Shown here piece by piece: positions 24,556 to 32,466 of a stretch of DNA of 64,000 nucleotides. The stretch is from NCBI GenBank assembly GCA_900538475.1, contig UPYT01000007.1, positions 1 to 64,000 on the forward strand, in the 5' to 3' direction. This DNA is from an uncultured Clostridium sp. Its GTDB lineage: Bacteria; Bacillota; Clostridia; Lachnospirales; Lachnospiraceae. The notes under the pieces are model-generated. The model saw nothing but the letters and a program-made list of their open reading frames with translations, was not told the DNA's origin and did no database searches. Position 1 is the first letter of the stretch, and every line of letters begins with the position of its first letter. The translations under genes were made by a program, and so were the position numbers.

Positions 24556-26843
24556 AAGAGTTAAAATACGTAGGCAAGGAAACAGTTCGTCTGTTAGGTC
24601 CGCAGATCGTAACAGGAAAAGCAAAATATACTGGTGACTTCAAGCTGCCGGGTATGCAGTACGGAAAAATTTTGAGAAGTCCACATCCATATGCAAAAAT
24701 TCTTTCCATTGATGTGGAAAAGGCAAAAGCATATCCGGGAGTATCTGCAGTTGTAACATGGAAGGATGTTGACAGAAACATCTATATTACCAATGGATTT
24801 ACACCGCCGAAGCATCATCATATTATGGACGAGTATGTGCGCTTTATTGGAGATGCGGTTGCTCTGATTGTAGCAGAAACGGAAGATATTGCTCTGGAGG
24901 CAATGAAGCTGATTGATGTAAAATATGAGGTTCTGAAGCCGGTATTTACCATTGAAGAGGCTATGGCTCCGGATGCTCCTCAGCTGTATCCGGAATTCCC
25001 GGGAAACATTGCTCCCCATAAAAACAACCTGAACTTTGAGGTTGGTGATTTGGAAAAAGGCTTTGAAGAGTCTGATGTTATTGTAGAAGTAGATTCCTCT
25101 ATTGACAGTGGTCAGAATGCACTTCCTGTAGAGCCGCCGGTTACCATTTGCTGGTATGAAAATGATACCTACAATTTTATCGCTTCTGCAGCAGCTCCGG
25201 CATACTGCCACCAGAACGTAGCTTCTTCCCTGAACGTTCCTTACGAGCAGGTTCGTCTGACTGCACCGGCAGTAGGCGGAAGCTTTGGTTCTAAATTGTA
25301 CAGCGGTAATGTACAGCCTCTGGTATTTACAGCAATCATGGCCAAGGCAGCAAGATGTCCGGTTATGTTTAACTATACCAAGGAAGAGCATTTTGCAATT
25401 CACCAGAACCGTATGGTAACAAAGGCTCACATTAAGTTTGGTATGAAGAAAGACGGTCTGGCAAGTGCCATTGAGATGAGCCAGATTGCCGATGCCGGCG
25501 TATGCGCTTCTACCCAGGAGTTCATGCTGGCAGTAGGAACCAACACTCTGCCGATTCTGTGTAAGACAGACAACAAGAAATACGATGGAGAGGTAGTAGT
25601 AACCAACCACATGCCGTCCGGATCCTTCCGTGGATATGGATACATGGAGTCTACTGCTTTAGTCAGTCAGGCAATTATGGAGGCCTGCGAAAAACTGAAT
25701 ATTGATCCGGTTGACTATCTGGTAAAGAATGCCATGAAGAAGGGCGATCGCTATCACAATGCCAATGCGATGCCTCATCCGTGGCAGGAAAACAAAACAG
25801 CAGACTGGAGCGATCTGGTTGTTAAGACAGCAGAAGCCTTCCACTGGAAAGATCGTTTCAAAGGCTGGGGTGTACCGACCTGGGTATCTGAGGATGGAAA
25901 ACGTGTACGCGGACTGGGCGTAGGCGCTGCCGGACATTCTGATACAGGCGGCAAGCCTTCCAATGCAAACGTAACTCTGACTGGTCTGGGCGCTGTTTAT
26001 CTGTCTACCTGTATGGCAGAGTTTGGTGCAGGTACCAGAGACGTTATGTTAAAGGTTGTAGCAGAGGAGCTGGATATGCCGTTAGAGGCTATTCGCGTTT
26101 CTGATTCTGATACAGGAATGACACCTCCGGACTTTGGTTCTACCGGTTCCCGTTCTACTTACTGCGGCGGTATTGTAGCAAAGAGAGCATGTGAGGATGT
26201 GAAGAAGAAGCTGTATCAGCTTGCACATGAAAAATATGGTGTTCCGGAAGATGATCTGGAATTTAAGGGCGGCTGTGTTGTCCGTATTTCCAATCCGGAA
26301 GAGAAATATATGCTGTTCCCGCATCTGATGGGTAAGGTTGACAGCGTTACAGGATGCGGTCACTTTGACGGCGTTCACAACAGTACCATTTTCCATCTGC
26401 AGTTCGTGGAAGTGGAAGTGGATCTGGAAATGGGAACCTTTGAAATTGTTGACCACTTTGGCGGTTCTGATGCGGGTGTTATTGTAAACCCATTGCCGGT
26501 TCGTAACCAGATGCAGTCCTTCTTTGCTGGAATTGATATTGCCTGCATGGAAGAAACCGTATGGGATCCGAACGATTACAGAGTTCTGAATCCGAGCAAC
26601 ATTGATTACAAGACAAGAACCTTCAATGATGCAGTGCCTCATGATCACCTTGTTCTGGAGTCTATGAAGAATGTTGAGAATGATTACCCATTCGGCGCAG
26701 TTGGTGTAGGTGAGCCTCTGCTGGCTCCAGGCGGTCCTGCCATCCGTATGGCAATTTACAATGCCTGCGGAATTAAACTGAATTCCTATCCGTACTCACC
26801 AGCGAAGATTTTGAAAGCTTTGAAGGAAAAGGAGGCAAACTAA
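24552..26843 (+). CDS. Molybdenum hydroxylase, molybdopterin-binding catalytic subunit
   Basis: 763 residues, the usual size of the separate large subunit. The small N-terminal aldehyde-oxidase/XDH domain covers about 15-120 (GKAKYTGD, YAKILSIDV). The large cofactor-binding domain has APAVGGSFGSK near residue 240, PSGSFRGYGYMES near 355, and close to the C-terminus GAVGVGEPLLAPGGPA, which holds the family's catalytic Glu (GVGEP). It belongs to the family that hydroxylates xanthine, nicotinate and aldehydes and, in 4-hydroxybenzoyl-CoA reductase and urolithin dehydroxylase, removes hydroxyl groups reductively. The substrate cannot be deduced. Base use matches the neighbouring genes, so there is no sign of very recent transfer. 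Confidence 0.93.
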   Translation: MKELKYVGKETVRLLGPQIVTGKAKYTGDFKLPGMQYGKILRSPHPYAKILSIDVEKAKAYPGVSAVVTWKDVDRNIYITNGFTPPKHHHIMDEYVRFIGDAVALIVAETEDIALEAMKLIDVKYEVLKPVFTIEEAMAPDAPQLYPEFPGNIAPHKNNLNFEVGDLEKGFEESDVIVEVDSSIDSGQNALPVEPPVTICWYENDTYNFIASAAAPAYCHQNVASSLNVPYEQVRLTAPAVGGSFGSKLYSGNVQPLVFTAIMAKAARCPVMFNYTKEEHFAIHQNRMVTKAHIKFGMKKDGLASAIEMSQIADAGVCASTQEFMLAVGTNTLPILCKTDNKKYDGEVVVTNHMPSGSFRGYGYMESTALVSQAIMEACEKLNIDPVDYLVKNAMKKGDRYHNANAMPHPWQENKTADWSDLVVKTAEAFHWKDRFKGWGVPTWVSEDGKRVRGLGVGAAGHSDTGGKPSNANVTLTGLGAVYLSTCMAEFGAGTRDVMLKVVAEELDMPLEAIRVSDSDTGMTPPDFGSTGSRSTYCGGIVAKRACEDVKKKLYQLAHEKYGVPEDDLEFKGGCVVRISNPEEKYMLFPHLMGKVDSVTGCGHFDGVHNSTIFHLQFVEVEVDLEMGTFEIVDHFGGSDAGVIVNPLPVRNQMQSFFAGIDIACMEETVWDPNDYRVLNPSNIDYKTRTFNDAVPHDHLVLESMKNVENDYPFGAVGVGEPLLAPGGPAIRMAIYNACGIKLNSYPYSPAKILKALKEKEAN

Positions 26844-29209
26844 TGAAAAATTTTACATATGTCAATCCATCTTCTGTTGAGGAAGCATCTGAACTTCTGA
26901 AACAGCCCGGCACTGTAGTTATGGGCGGAGGAACGGATCTTCTGGGTGTATTAAAGGACGGCCTGCTTCCGGAGTATCCGGAAAAGGTTGTAAGCTTAAA
27001 GAAGCTTCCGGGAATGGATCAGATCAGAGAAGAAGAAGACGGTCTGCATATTGGGGCAGAGGCAACTCTGCGTCAGATCGCAGATTCTGCAGCAGTACAG
27101 GGTGGCTGGAATGCCCTGGCTGATGCTGCAAGAAGTGTTGCAACACCGAATATCCGCAATACTGCAACTATCGCAGGCAACCTGTGTCAGGATATCCGCT
27201 GCTGGTATTACCGTTATCCGGATATCTTAGGCGGAAAGATCAACTGTGCAAGAAAAACAGGTCATCTTTGCTCTGCAATGATGGGAGAAAACCGTTACCA
27301 TTCTATCTTTGGTGCGGCAAAGGTATGTGAGACACCTTGTACCGGAAACTGCCCGGCCCATACAGATATTTCTGCTTATATGGAAATGGTTCGTGCAGGC
27401 CAGTACGATGATGCTGCAAAGGTAATTCTGGAAGTGAACCCCATGCCGGCAATTACCAGCCGTGTCTGCGCTCACTTCTGTATGGAAGGCTGTAACAGAA
27501 ATACTTATGATGAGAGCCTGAACGTAGGAGGCATCGAGCGTTTCCTGGGCGACATGGTTCTGGAGCGTCATGAGGAATTCATGAAGGGACCGGAGTCTGA
27601 AAACGGAAAGCGGATTTCCATCGTTGGTTCCGGCCCTGCAGGTCTGACTGCAGCTTATTATCTGCGCCAGAGCGGCTTTGCAGTAACGGTTTATGAGAAG
27701 CAGAAGGAAGCCGGCGGATGCTTATCCTACGCAATTCCGGCATATCGTCTGCCGAAGGAAATTGTTAGAAAATTTGTTTCTGTTCTGGAAGGAATTGGCG
27801 TGGTATTCCATTGCGGCTGCCGGGTAGGAACTGATATTTCTCTGGATGAGATCTACAAAAACAGCGACAGTGTAATGCTGGATACAGGAACATGGAAACG
27901 TCCTCTGATCGGTCTGTCCGGCGAGGAGCTGACCAGATTTGGTCTGGAATTCCTGGTTGATGTAAATAACTACATTTTAGAGAGACCGGGCTCTGACGTA
28001 GTCGTTGTCGGCGGCGGGAACGTTGCAATGGACGTTGCAATTACTGCTAAGAGACTAGGCGCTCCCAATGTAAGAATGGTTTGCCTTGAGCAGAGAGACG
28101 GAATGCCGGCTAACGAGGAAGAAGTAACAAGAGCTCTGGAAGAGGGCGTAGAGATTATCAACGGCTGGGGTCCAAAGGAAGTTCTTCACAAGGACGGCAA
28201 GGTCAGCGGAATCGTATTTAAAAACTGCCCGAAGGTTCTGGATGAAACAGGAAGATTCAATCCGGTATACGATGAGAACAACCTGATGACTCTGGATGCA
28301 GATATCATCATGATGGCAATCGGTCAGAAAGCAGATCTTGATTTCCTGGACGGCGCATACGCTGTTGAGACTGAGAGAGGCAGAATTAAGGCTCTTGATG
28401 GAAATCAGACCAGTGTAGCAGGCATTTTCGCCGGCGGTGATGTAACTACAGGACCGGCAACTGTTATTAAGGCTATTGCAGCAGGTAAAGAAACTGCAGT
28501 TGCAATCAGAAAATACTGTGGCATGGGCGAGCTGGAAGTAGAGAAAACAGCAGCAAAACGTCTGAAAGAGAAACTGGTTTCCTTCAGTACAGAATGCCGC
28601 AGCAGCCATGAGTCTGCAAAGGCTCCTCTCCTTGCTGTAGAAGACAGAGCAATGGACAAGGAAGATCTTGGCGGACTGGCTGAGTCAGTAGTGAAGAAAG
28701 AGGCTTCCAGATGCTTTAACTGTGGATGCCTTGCCGTAAATCCAAGCGATGTGGCAAATATGCTGTATGCATATGATGCAAAGATTAAAACAAACATGAG
28801 AGAGCTGGATGCAGAGACCTTCTTTGCCGGCTCTACTAGAGTGAAGGATACCCTGAAGTCGGGTGAGATCGTAACGGAGATTATTGTTCCGAAGCAGGCA
28901 GCCGGAACAAAAGCTGAATACGATAAGTACCGCATCAGAAAAGCCATTGACTTTGCTGTTCTTGCAGTAGCAGGAACCTGTCTTGCAGAAGACGGTGTTG
29001 TAAAGAATATCAGCATGGTACTGGGGGCTGCAGCTCCAATTCCTGTAAAGCTGAGAGAAGCAGAGCAGTATCTGATTGGAAAGAAACTGACAGAAGAGAC
29101 AGCAGCAGAAGCAGCAGAAATAGCTTTGAAGGATGCGATTCCGCTGGAGATGAACGCTTATAAGATCGAAATGGCAAAGGTTATGATTCGGAGATTCTTA
29201 GGCTTCTAA
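26843..29209 (+). CDS. Molybdenum hydroxylase FAD subunit with an inserted GltD-like NAD(P)H oxidoreductase
   Basis: 788 residues against about 290 for a normal FAD subunit. Residues 1-160 are the first part of the CoxM-type FAD fold (VVMGGGTDLLG, TPNIRNTATIAGNLC). Cys115, 120, 135 and 143 sit in a loop like the one carrying an extra [4Fe-4S] cluster in 4-hydroxybenzoyl-CoA reductase beta. At about 160 a second protein begins: a Cys-rich helical domain (CETPCTGNCPAH, VCAHFCMEGC), then two dinucleotide folds (IVGSGPAGLTAAYYL near 259, VVVVGGGNVAMDVAI near 386) ending with AGIFAGGDVTTGPATV. This is the GltD/glutamate-synthase-small-subunit layout. At SRCFNCGCLAVNPSDVANML (about 617-636) the FAD fold resumes to the end. 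The frame is uninterrupted. ATG overlaps the previous TAA. Confidence 0.9.
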   Translation: MKNFTYVNPSSVEEASELLKQPGTVVMGGGTDLLGVLKDGLLPEYPEKVVSLKKLPGMDQIREEEDGLHIGAEATLRQIADSAAVQGGWNALADAARSVATPNIRNTATIAGNLCQDIRCWYYRYPDILGGKINCARKTGHLCSAMMGENRYHSIFGAAKVCETPCTGNCPAHTDISAYMEMVRAGQYDDAAKVILEVNPMPAITSRVCAHFCMEGCNRNTYDESLNVGGIERFLGDMVLERHEEFMKGPESENGKRISIVGSGPAGLTAAYYLRQSGFAVTVYEKQKEAGGCLSYAIPAYRLPKEIVRKFVSVLEGIGVVFHCGCRVGTDISLDEIYKNSDSVMLDTGTWKRPLIGLSGEELTRFGLEFLVDVNNYILERPGSDVVVVGGGNVAMDVAITAKRLGAPNVRMVCLEQRDGMPANEEEVTRALEEGVEIINGWGPKEVLHKDGKVSGIVFKNCPKVLDETGRFNPVYDENNLMTLDADIIMMAIGQKADLDFLDGAYAVETERGRIKALDGNQTSVAGIFAGGDVTTGPATVIKAIAAGKETAVAIRKYCGMGELEVEKTAAKRLKEKLVSFSTECRSSHESAKAPLLAVEDRAMDKEDLGGLAESVVKKEASRCFNCGCLAVNPSDVANMLYAYDAKIKTNMRELDAETFFAGSTRVKDTLKSGEIVTEIIVPKQAAGTKAEYDKYRIRKAIDFAVLAVAGTCLAEDGVVKNISMVLGAAAPIPVKLREAEQYLIGKKLTEETAAEAAEIALKDAIPLEMNAYKIEMAKVMIRRFLGF

Positions 29210-29232
29210 TACCTATAAGAAGGATAGTATGG

Positions 29233-29266
29233 CTTCAGGCGGCAGGTTTTTCACTGCCGCCTGAAG
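29233..29266. other. Strong hairpin between the FAD subunit and the NifU-like gene
   Basis: CTTCAGGCGGCAG (29233-29245) pairs exactly with CTGCCGCCTGAAG (29254-29266) over an 8-base T-rich loop. No T-run follows, so it is a weak terminator or a processing/stability element inside the operon. A single family-1 repeat end (GTAACAGTTCAG) follows at about 29290-29301. Confidence 0.6.
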
Positions 29267-29334
29267 TATGAAAAACAGGGTAATCGTAGGTAACAGTTCA
29301 GCAGTGTACAGGAGACAAGAAAGGCAGGAAAAGC

Positions 29335-29745
29335 ATGGACAGAGAAAAAATTCTGGCTTACAGTGAGAGAACAGAGAATCTGGGAGAGCCGGAGGTATTT
29401 TTAGGAACCGGAGAAGTAAAGGAACCGGGATGCGGTGATCAGTTGAATATGTATATTAATACAAAGAGAGAAATTATCACAGAGTTCCACTATACTGTTA
29501 CAGATTCTGCATGTCCTCCGCTGAAAGCCTGTGCGGCAAGAGTTGCAGAAGCGGCACTGGGAAAACCGGTGATGGAAGCATATCTGATTCGGGCAGAGGA
29601 TCTGTCTGAGTTTTTTGGCGGACTGGAAAAGGAAAGCATTCACTGTGCCCAGATGGCAGAGATTGGGCTGAAGAAAACTCTGCAGGATTATGCGGTGAAG
29701 AGAGCGGAACGAGTAAAACAGATGATGGAAGAAGCAAAAGCTTAG
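29335..29745 (+). CDS. NifU/IscU-like iron-sulfur scaffold protein
   Basis: 136 residues. Three Cys placed as in IscU/NifU N-terminal scaffolds are visible: PGCGDQLNMYI (about residue 33-43), SACPPLKACAARVAEA (about 60-75) and HCAQMAEIGLKKTLQDY near the C-terminus. A scaffold of this kind assembles [2Fe-2S] or [4Fe-4S] clusters. Placed right after the three hydroxylase subunits, which together need several clusters, it is likely a dedicated assembly factor. That last point is inference from position. Confidence 0.75.
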   Translation: MDREKILAYSERTENLGEPEVFLGTGEVKEPGCGDQLNMYINTKREIITEFHYTVTDSACPPLKACAARVAEAALGKPVMEAYLIRAEDLSEFFGGLEKESIHCAQMAEIGLKKTLQDYAVKRAERVKQMMEEAKA

Positions 29746-29779
29746 GGTACTGTGTCAGAGCAGAGGAGGTAGAGAAACC

Positions 29780-30862
29780 ATGAAACAGGTAGGTGCAGTA
29801 ATTGCAGCAGCAGGGCTGTCTTCCCGTATGGGGGATTTTAAACCATTGCTTCCATTTGGAAAGGCATGTATTGCACACCATTTGGTAGAAATGCTAAAGC
29901 AGGCAGGTGTGTCTCCTATTGTTATGGTTACAGGATACAGAGGAGAAGAACTTGAGGAAGTTCTAAAGGATTCTGGAATTTTGTTTGTGAGAAATCAAAA
30001 TTATACCTCAACAGAAATGCTTGATTCTGTGAAATTAGGATTTTCTGTTATTCGCGAAAATTGTGATGCAGCTCTGGTAATGCCGGTGGATGTTCCGGCA
30101 GTTACGGGAGCTACAGTCAGAAAGATTGTGGAAGCACAGGGGGCTATTGTACGTACCAAATGCGGAAATCGGAGAGGACATCCTGTAAAGCTGGATGCTG
30201 CTGCGATGGATGCTGTCCAGGTTTATCAGGGAGAATACGGCCTGAAAGGTTTTTTAAAAGCCAGAGAAGAACAAATCCTGGACGTAGAGGTTTCGGATGA
30301 GGGAAGTTTTCTGGATGCTGATACAAAGGAAGAATATGGCCGTCTTCTTCAGCTGGAGGGAAGCAGAGGACAAGGGTATCCAGATGGAGAGACACTGCGC
30401 TGGCTGCTTGAAATCAGCAAAATGCCGGAACATCTTCGCAGACACAGTGAAGCAGTAAGCCGTAAAGCTCTGTCTATGGCAGTGGAACTGCAAAGCACAG
30501 GGCGGATGCTGGATCTGAACCTGATTCGTTCGGCTGCTCTTTTGCATGATATTGGAAAAGGACATCCGGATCATGCTGCAGCAGGAGCAAGTTTCCTTCA
30601 GGAAAACGGTTACGGGCGGGCAGCTGAGATTGTCAGACAGCATCACAGACTGGATCAGATTCCGAAGCAGGCAGATGAAACTTTGATTGTATATCTGGCA
30701 GATAAAATGATTCAGGGAGACAGGGAGGTTTCCATTGAAGAACGTTTTGAGGGAAGCAGACAGAAATGCCAGCACAGCAGAGAAGCTATGAAAAGTCATC
30801 AGGAAAAGTATCTGCAGGCGCAGAAGGCCTGGAGAATATGGGAAGAGAGTTTTGTTTCATAG
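29780..30862 (+). CDS. MocA-like nucleotidyltransferase fused to an HD phosphohydrolase domain
   Basis: 360 residues. The N-terminal half (1-190) is a MobA/MocA-type nucleotidyltransferase (IAAAGLSSRMGDFKPLLPFG, metal-binding VMPVDVPAV, RGHPVKL). Members attach CMP or GMP to molybdopterin in maturing molybdenum enzymes. The C-terminal half (about 215-345) is an HD domain with RHSEAVS, LLHDIGKGHPDHA, VRQHHRLD and YLADKM. The same fusion is known beside selenium-dependent and other molybdenum hydroxylases. GAGGAGGTAG precedes the ATG. It probably prepares the cofactor for the upstream hydroxylase. Confidence 0.85.
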   Translation: MKQVGAVIAAAGLSSRMGDFKPLLPFGKACIAHHLVEMLKQAGVSPIVMVTGYRGEELEEVLKDSGILFVRNQNYTSTEMLDSVKLGFSVIRENCDAALVMPVDVPAVTGATVRKIVEAQGAIVRTKCGNRRGHPVKLDAAAMDAVQVYQGEYGLKGFLKAREEQILDVEVSDEGSFLDADTKEEYGRLLQLEGSRGQGYPDGETLRWLLEISKMPEHLRRHSEAVSRKALSMAVELQSTGRMLDLNLIRSAALLHDIGKGHPDHAAAGASFLQENGYGRAAEIVRQHHRLDQIPKQADETLIVYLADKMIQGDREVSIEERFEGSRQKCQHSREAMKSHQEKYLQAQKAWRIWEESFVS

Positions 30863-31062
30863 CAGCATAGAAAAATAAAGTTTTGGCAATGGACAAGAAG
30901 TCTTTTATGACAAAATGAAAGAGAAGGTCATACGGATGCAGAATCCACATTTCTGTATCCGTATGACCTTCTGCCTTATGGAAGCTGCAGGATCGACACC
31001 GATTTTCTGAAAGAAAATCGGGATAACCGTGCCGGACATAATGCTTTTCAAAATTAGAGAAA
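30863..31062. other. Gene-free spacer with two strong hairpins
   Basis: AGAAGGTCATACGGATGCAG (30922-30941) pairs over a 7-base loop with the copy ending at 30972 (22-base stem with one G-T pair). A second hairpin has CCGATTTTCT (30999-31008) and AGAAAATCGG (31012-31021). Neither has a clean T-run. They end the Mo-hydroxylase operon or belong to a small structured element. Confidence 0.6.
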
Positions 31063-31091
31063 TTGACAGGTTTTCTTTCCTTCTATATAAT
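31063..31091 (+). promoter_or_regulatory. Fully consensus promoter for the alcohol dehydrogenase gene
   Basis: TTGACA (31063-31068), a 17-base spacer and TATAAT (31086-31091), 66 bases upstream of the ATG at 31158. Confidence 0.85.
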
Positions 31092-31157
31092 TGTAGCAAG
31101 CAGAAAAACTTATAGCTGCTGCAGGGAAATTAGACAGAGGAAAGGGGAGCTTTTATT

Positions 31158-32285
31158 ATGAAACTTGAAAATTATGAGGTACATCTTCCGAATTATTCTA
31201 TTGGAGACAAAATTTATAAAAATATTGGTCCGGTATGCGAATCCTATGGAAAAAAGGTTCTGGTAATTGGAGGAAGGAAGGCTTTGGATGCAGCCTATAA
31301 TAAAATTGAAGCTTATGTGAAACAGACAAAGCTTGAGATTATTGGAAAGGTCATTTATGGTGAAAACTGTACCTATGATACTGTGGAACATTTAAGAGAG
31401 ATGACCTTATATCAGCAGGCGGATATGGTGTTTGGTGTTGGCGGTGGAAAAGCTCTGGATACAGTAAAGTGTTTGTGCATACCAGATGATAAGCCTGTTT
31501 TTTCTTTCCCGACTATTGCATCGAATTGCTCTGCCTGTACTTCAGTTTCTATTATGTATCAGGAGGACGGCTCTTTCTTAAAGCCCCATTTCTTTGTCCG
31601 CCCGGTGATGCACGCCTTTATTGATACAGAGATTATTGCAAAGGCGCCCAGTCAGTATATGTGGGCGGGAATCGGCGATACCTATGCAAAATACTATGAA
31701 GCAGCTATTTCTTCCAGAGGAGAACGTCTGGAGCATTTTACGGCATTGGGAGTTGCGGTAAGTCAGATGTGCAGCAGTCCCCTTCTGGATTATGGCTCTA
31801 AAGCCTATGAGGATCACAAAAAAGGGATGCTTACATACGAGGTGGAGCAGGTTATTCTTGCAATTGTAGTAACAACGGGAATTGCATCTATTTTTCTGAC
31901 AAAGGACTGTACACCGGATTATAACAGCGGTTTGGCCCATGCTGTTTTTTATGCCATGACTGCTTATCCTGTGATAGAGGAACGTCATTTGCACGGAGAG
32001 GTTGTAGGCTTTGGTGTTCTTCTGGCGCTGCTGGTAGACCAGCAGGAGGAGGCATTTGAAGATATTTACCGGCTGAATAAGGCCATTCATCTTCCTACTT
32101 CTCTGGAGGAAATTGAGATTACCCGGGAGCAGTGGGAGGAGTGCATGACACGTATTCCTCACATGTCAGATGTAGCGCACTATCCTTATCCTGTAACAGA
32201 AGATATGCTGAAATCAGCTATGGAAAGACTGGAAGAGAGAAATAAAAAAGTTCTGCAGACCCTCAGCGCTTCTTGTTCGCTGTAA
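31158..32285 (+). CDS. Iron-type (glycerol dehydrogenase-like) alcohol dehydrogenase
   Basis: 375 residues. The nucleotide site is FGVGGGKALDTVK at about 95-107. Metal ligands of the family appear as Asp in AGIGDTYAKYYEA (about 175) and His in GLAHAVFYA and HLHGEVVGFG. The length and the SNCSACTSVSIMY segment fit the GldA-like branch, which oxidises glycerol or related diols or reduces aldehydes with NAD(H). The true substrate is not evident. It is transcribed from its own consensus promoter, so it is not simply part of the Mo-hydroxylase operon. Confidence 0.88.
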   Translation: MKLENYEVHLPNYSIGDKIYKNIGPVCESYGKKVLVIGGRKALDAAYNKIEAYVKQTKLEIIGKVIYGENCTYDTVEHLREMTLYQQADMVFGVGGGKALDTVKCLCIPDDKPVFSFPTIASNCSACTSVSIMYQEDGSFLKPHFFVRPVMHAFIDTEIIAKAPSQYMWAGIGDTYAKYYEAAISSRGERLEHFTALGVAVSQMCSSPLLDYGSKAYEDHKKGMLTYEVEQVILAIVVTTGIASIFLTKDCTPDYNSGLAHAVFYAMTAYPVIEERHLHGEVVGFGVLLALLVDQQEEAFEDIYRLNKAIHLPTSLEEIEITREQWEECMTRIPHMSDVAHYPYPVTEDMLKSAMERLEERNKKVLQTLSASCSL

Positions 32286-32395
32286 GCAGACAAGAAGATG
32301 CATGGCTTATATTTTAGAGAAATTTAATCCGCCCTCATATTGACAAAATTCGACTTGTATTGCAAACTATAATAAGTGGTTTCAAAAACTATATA

Positions 32396-32437
32396 TAACT
32401 GTTCGGGACGAGGCATCTTCTTGTCCGGAATCGTTAC
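32396..32437. repeat. Short copy of intergenic repeat family 1
   Basis: TAACTGTTCGGGACG, then GGCATCTTCTTGTCCGG, then AATCGTTAC are the left end, left inner arm and right end of the repeat seen in full at 51228-51380. The inner hairpin's right arm is deleted. Confidence 0.7.
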
Positions 32438-32448
32438 AACTATATTAT
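32421..32448 (+). promoter_or_regulatory. Possible promoter for degV, -35 inside the repeat
   Basis: TTGTCC (32421-32426), a 16-base spacer and TATTAT (32443-32448). The -35 hexamer is part of the repeat copy. Confidence 0.4.
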
Positions 32449-32466
32449 AGGGCGGAGGATGTTATC

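Noticed and set aside
30905-31099. 64-codon minus-strand frame over the hairpin region
   Set aside because: The open frame follows from the two inverted repeats. There is no ribosome site, and the adjacent consensus promoter reads the other way.
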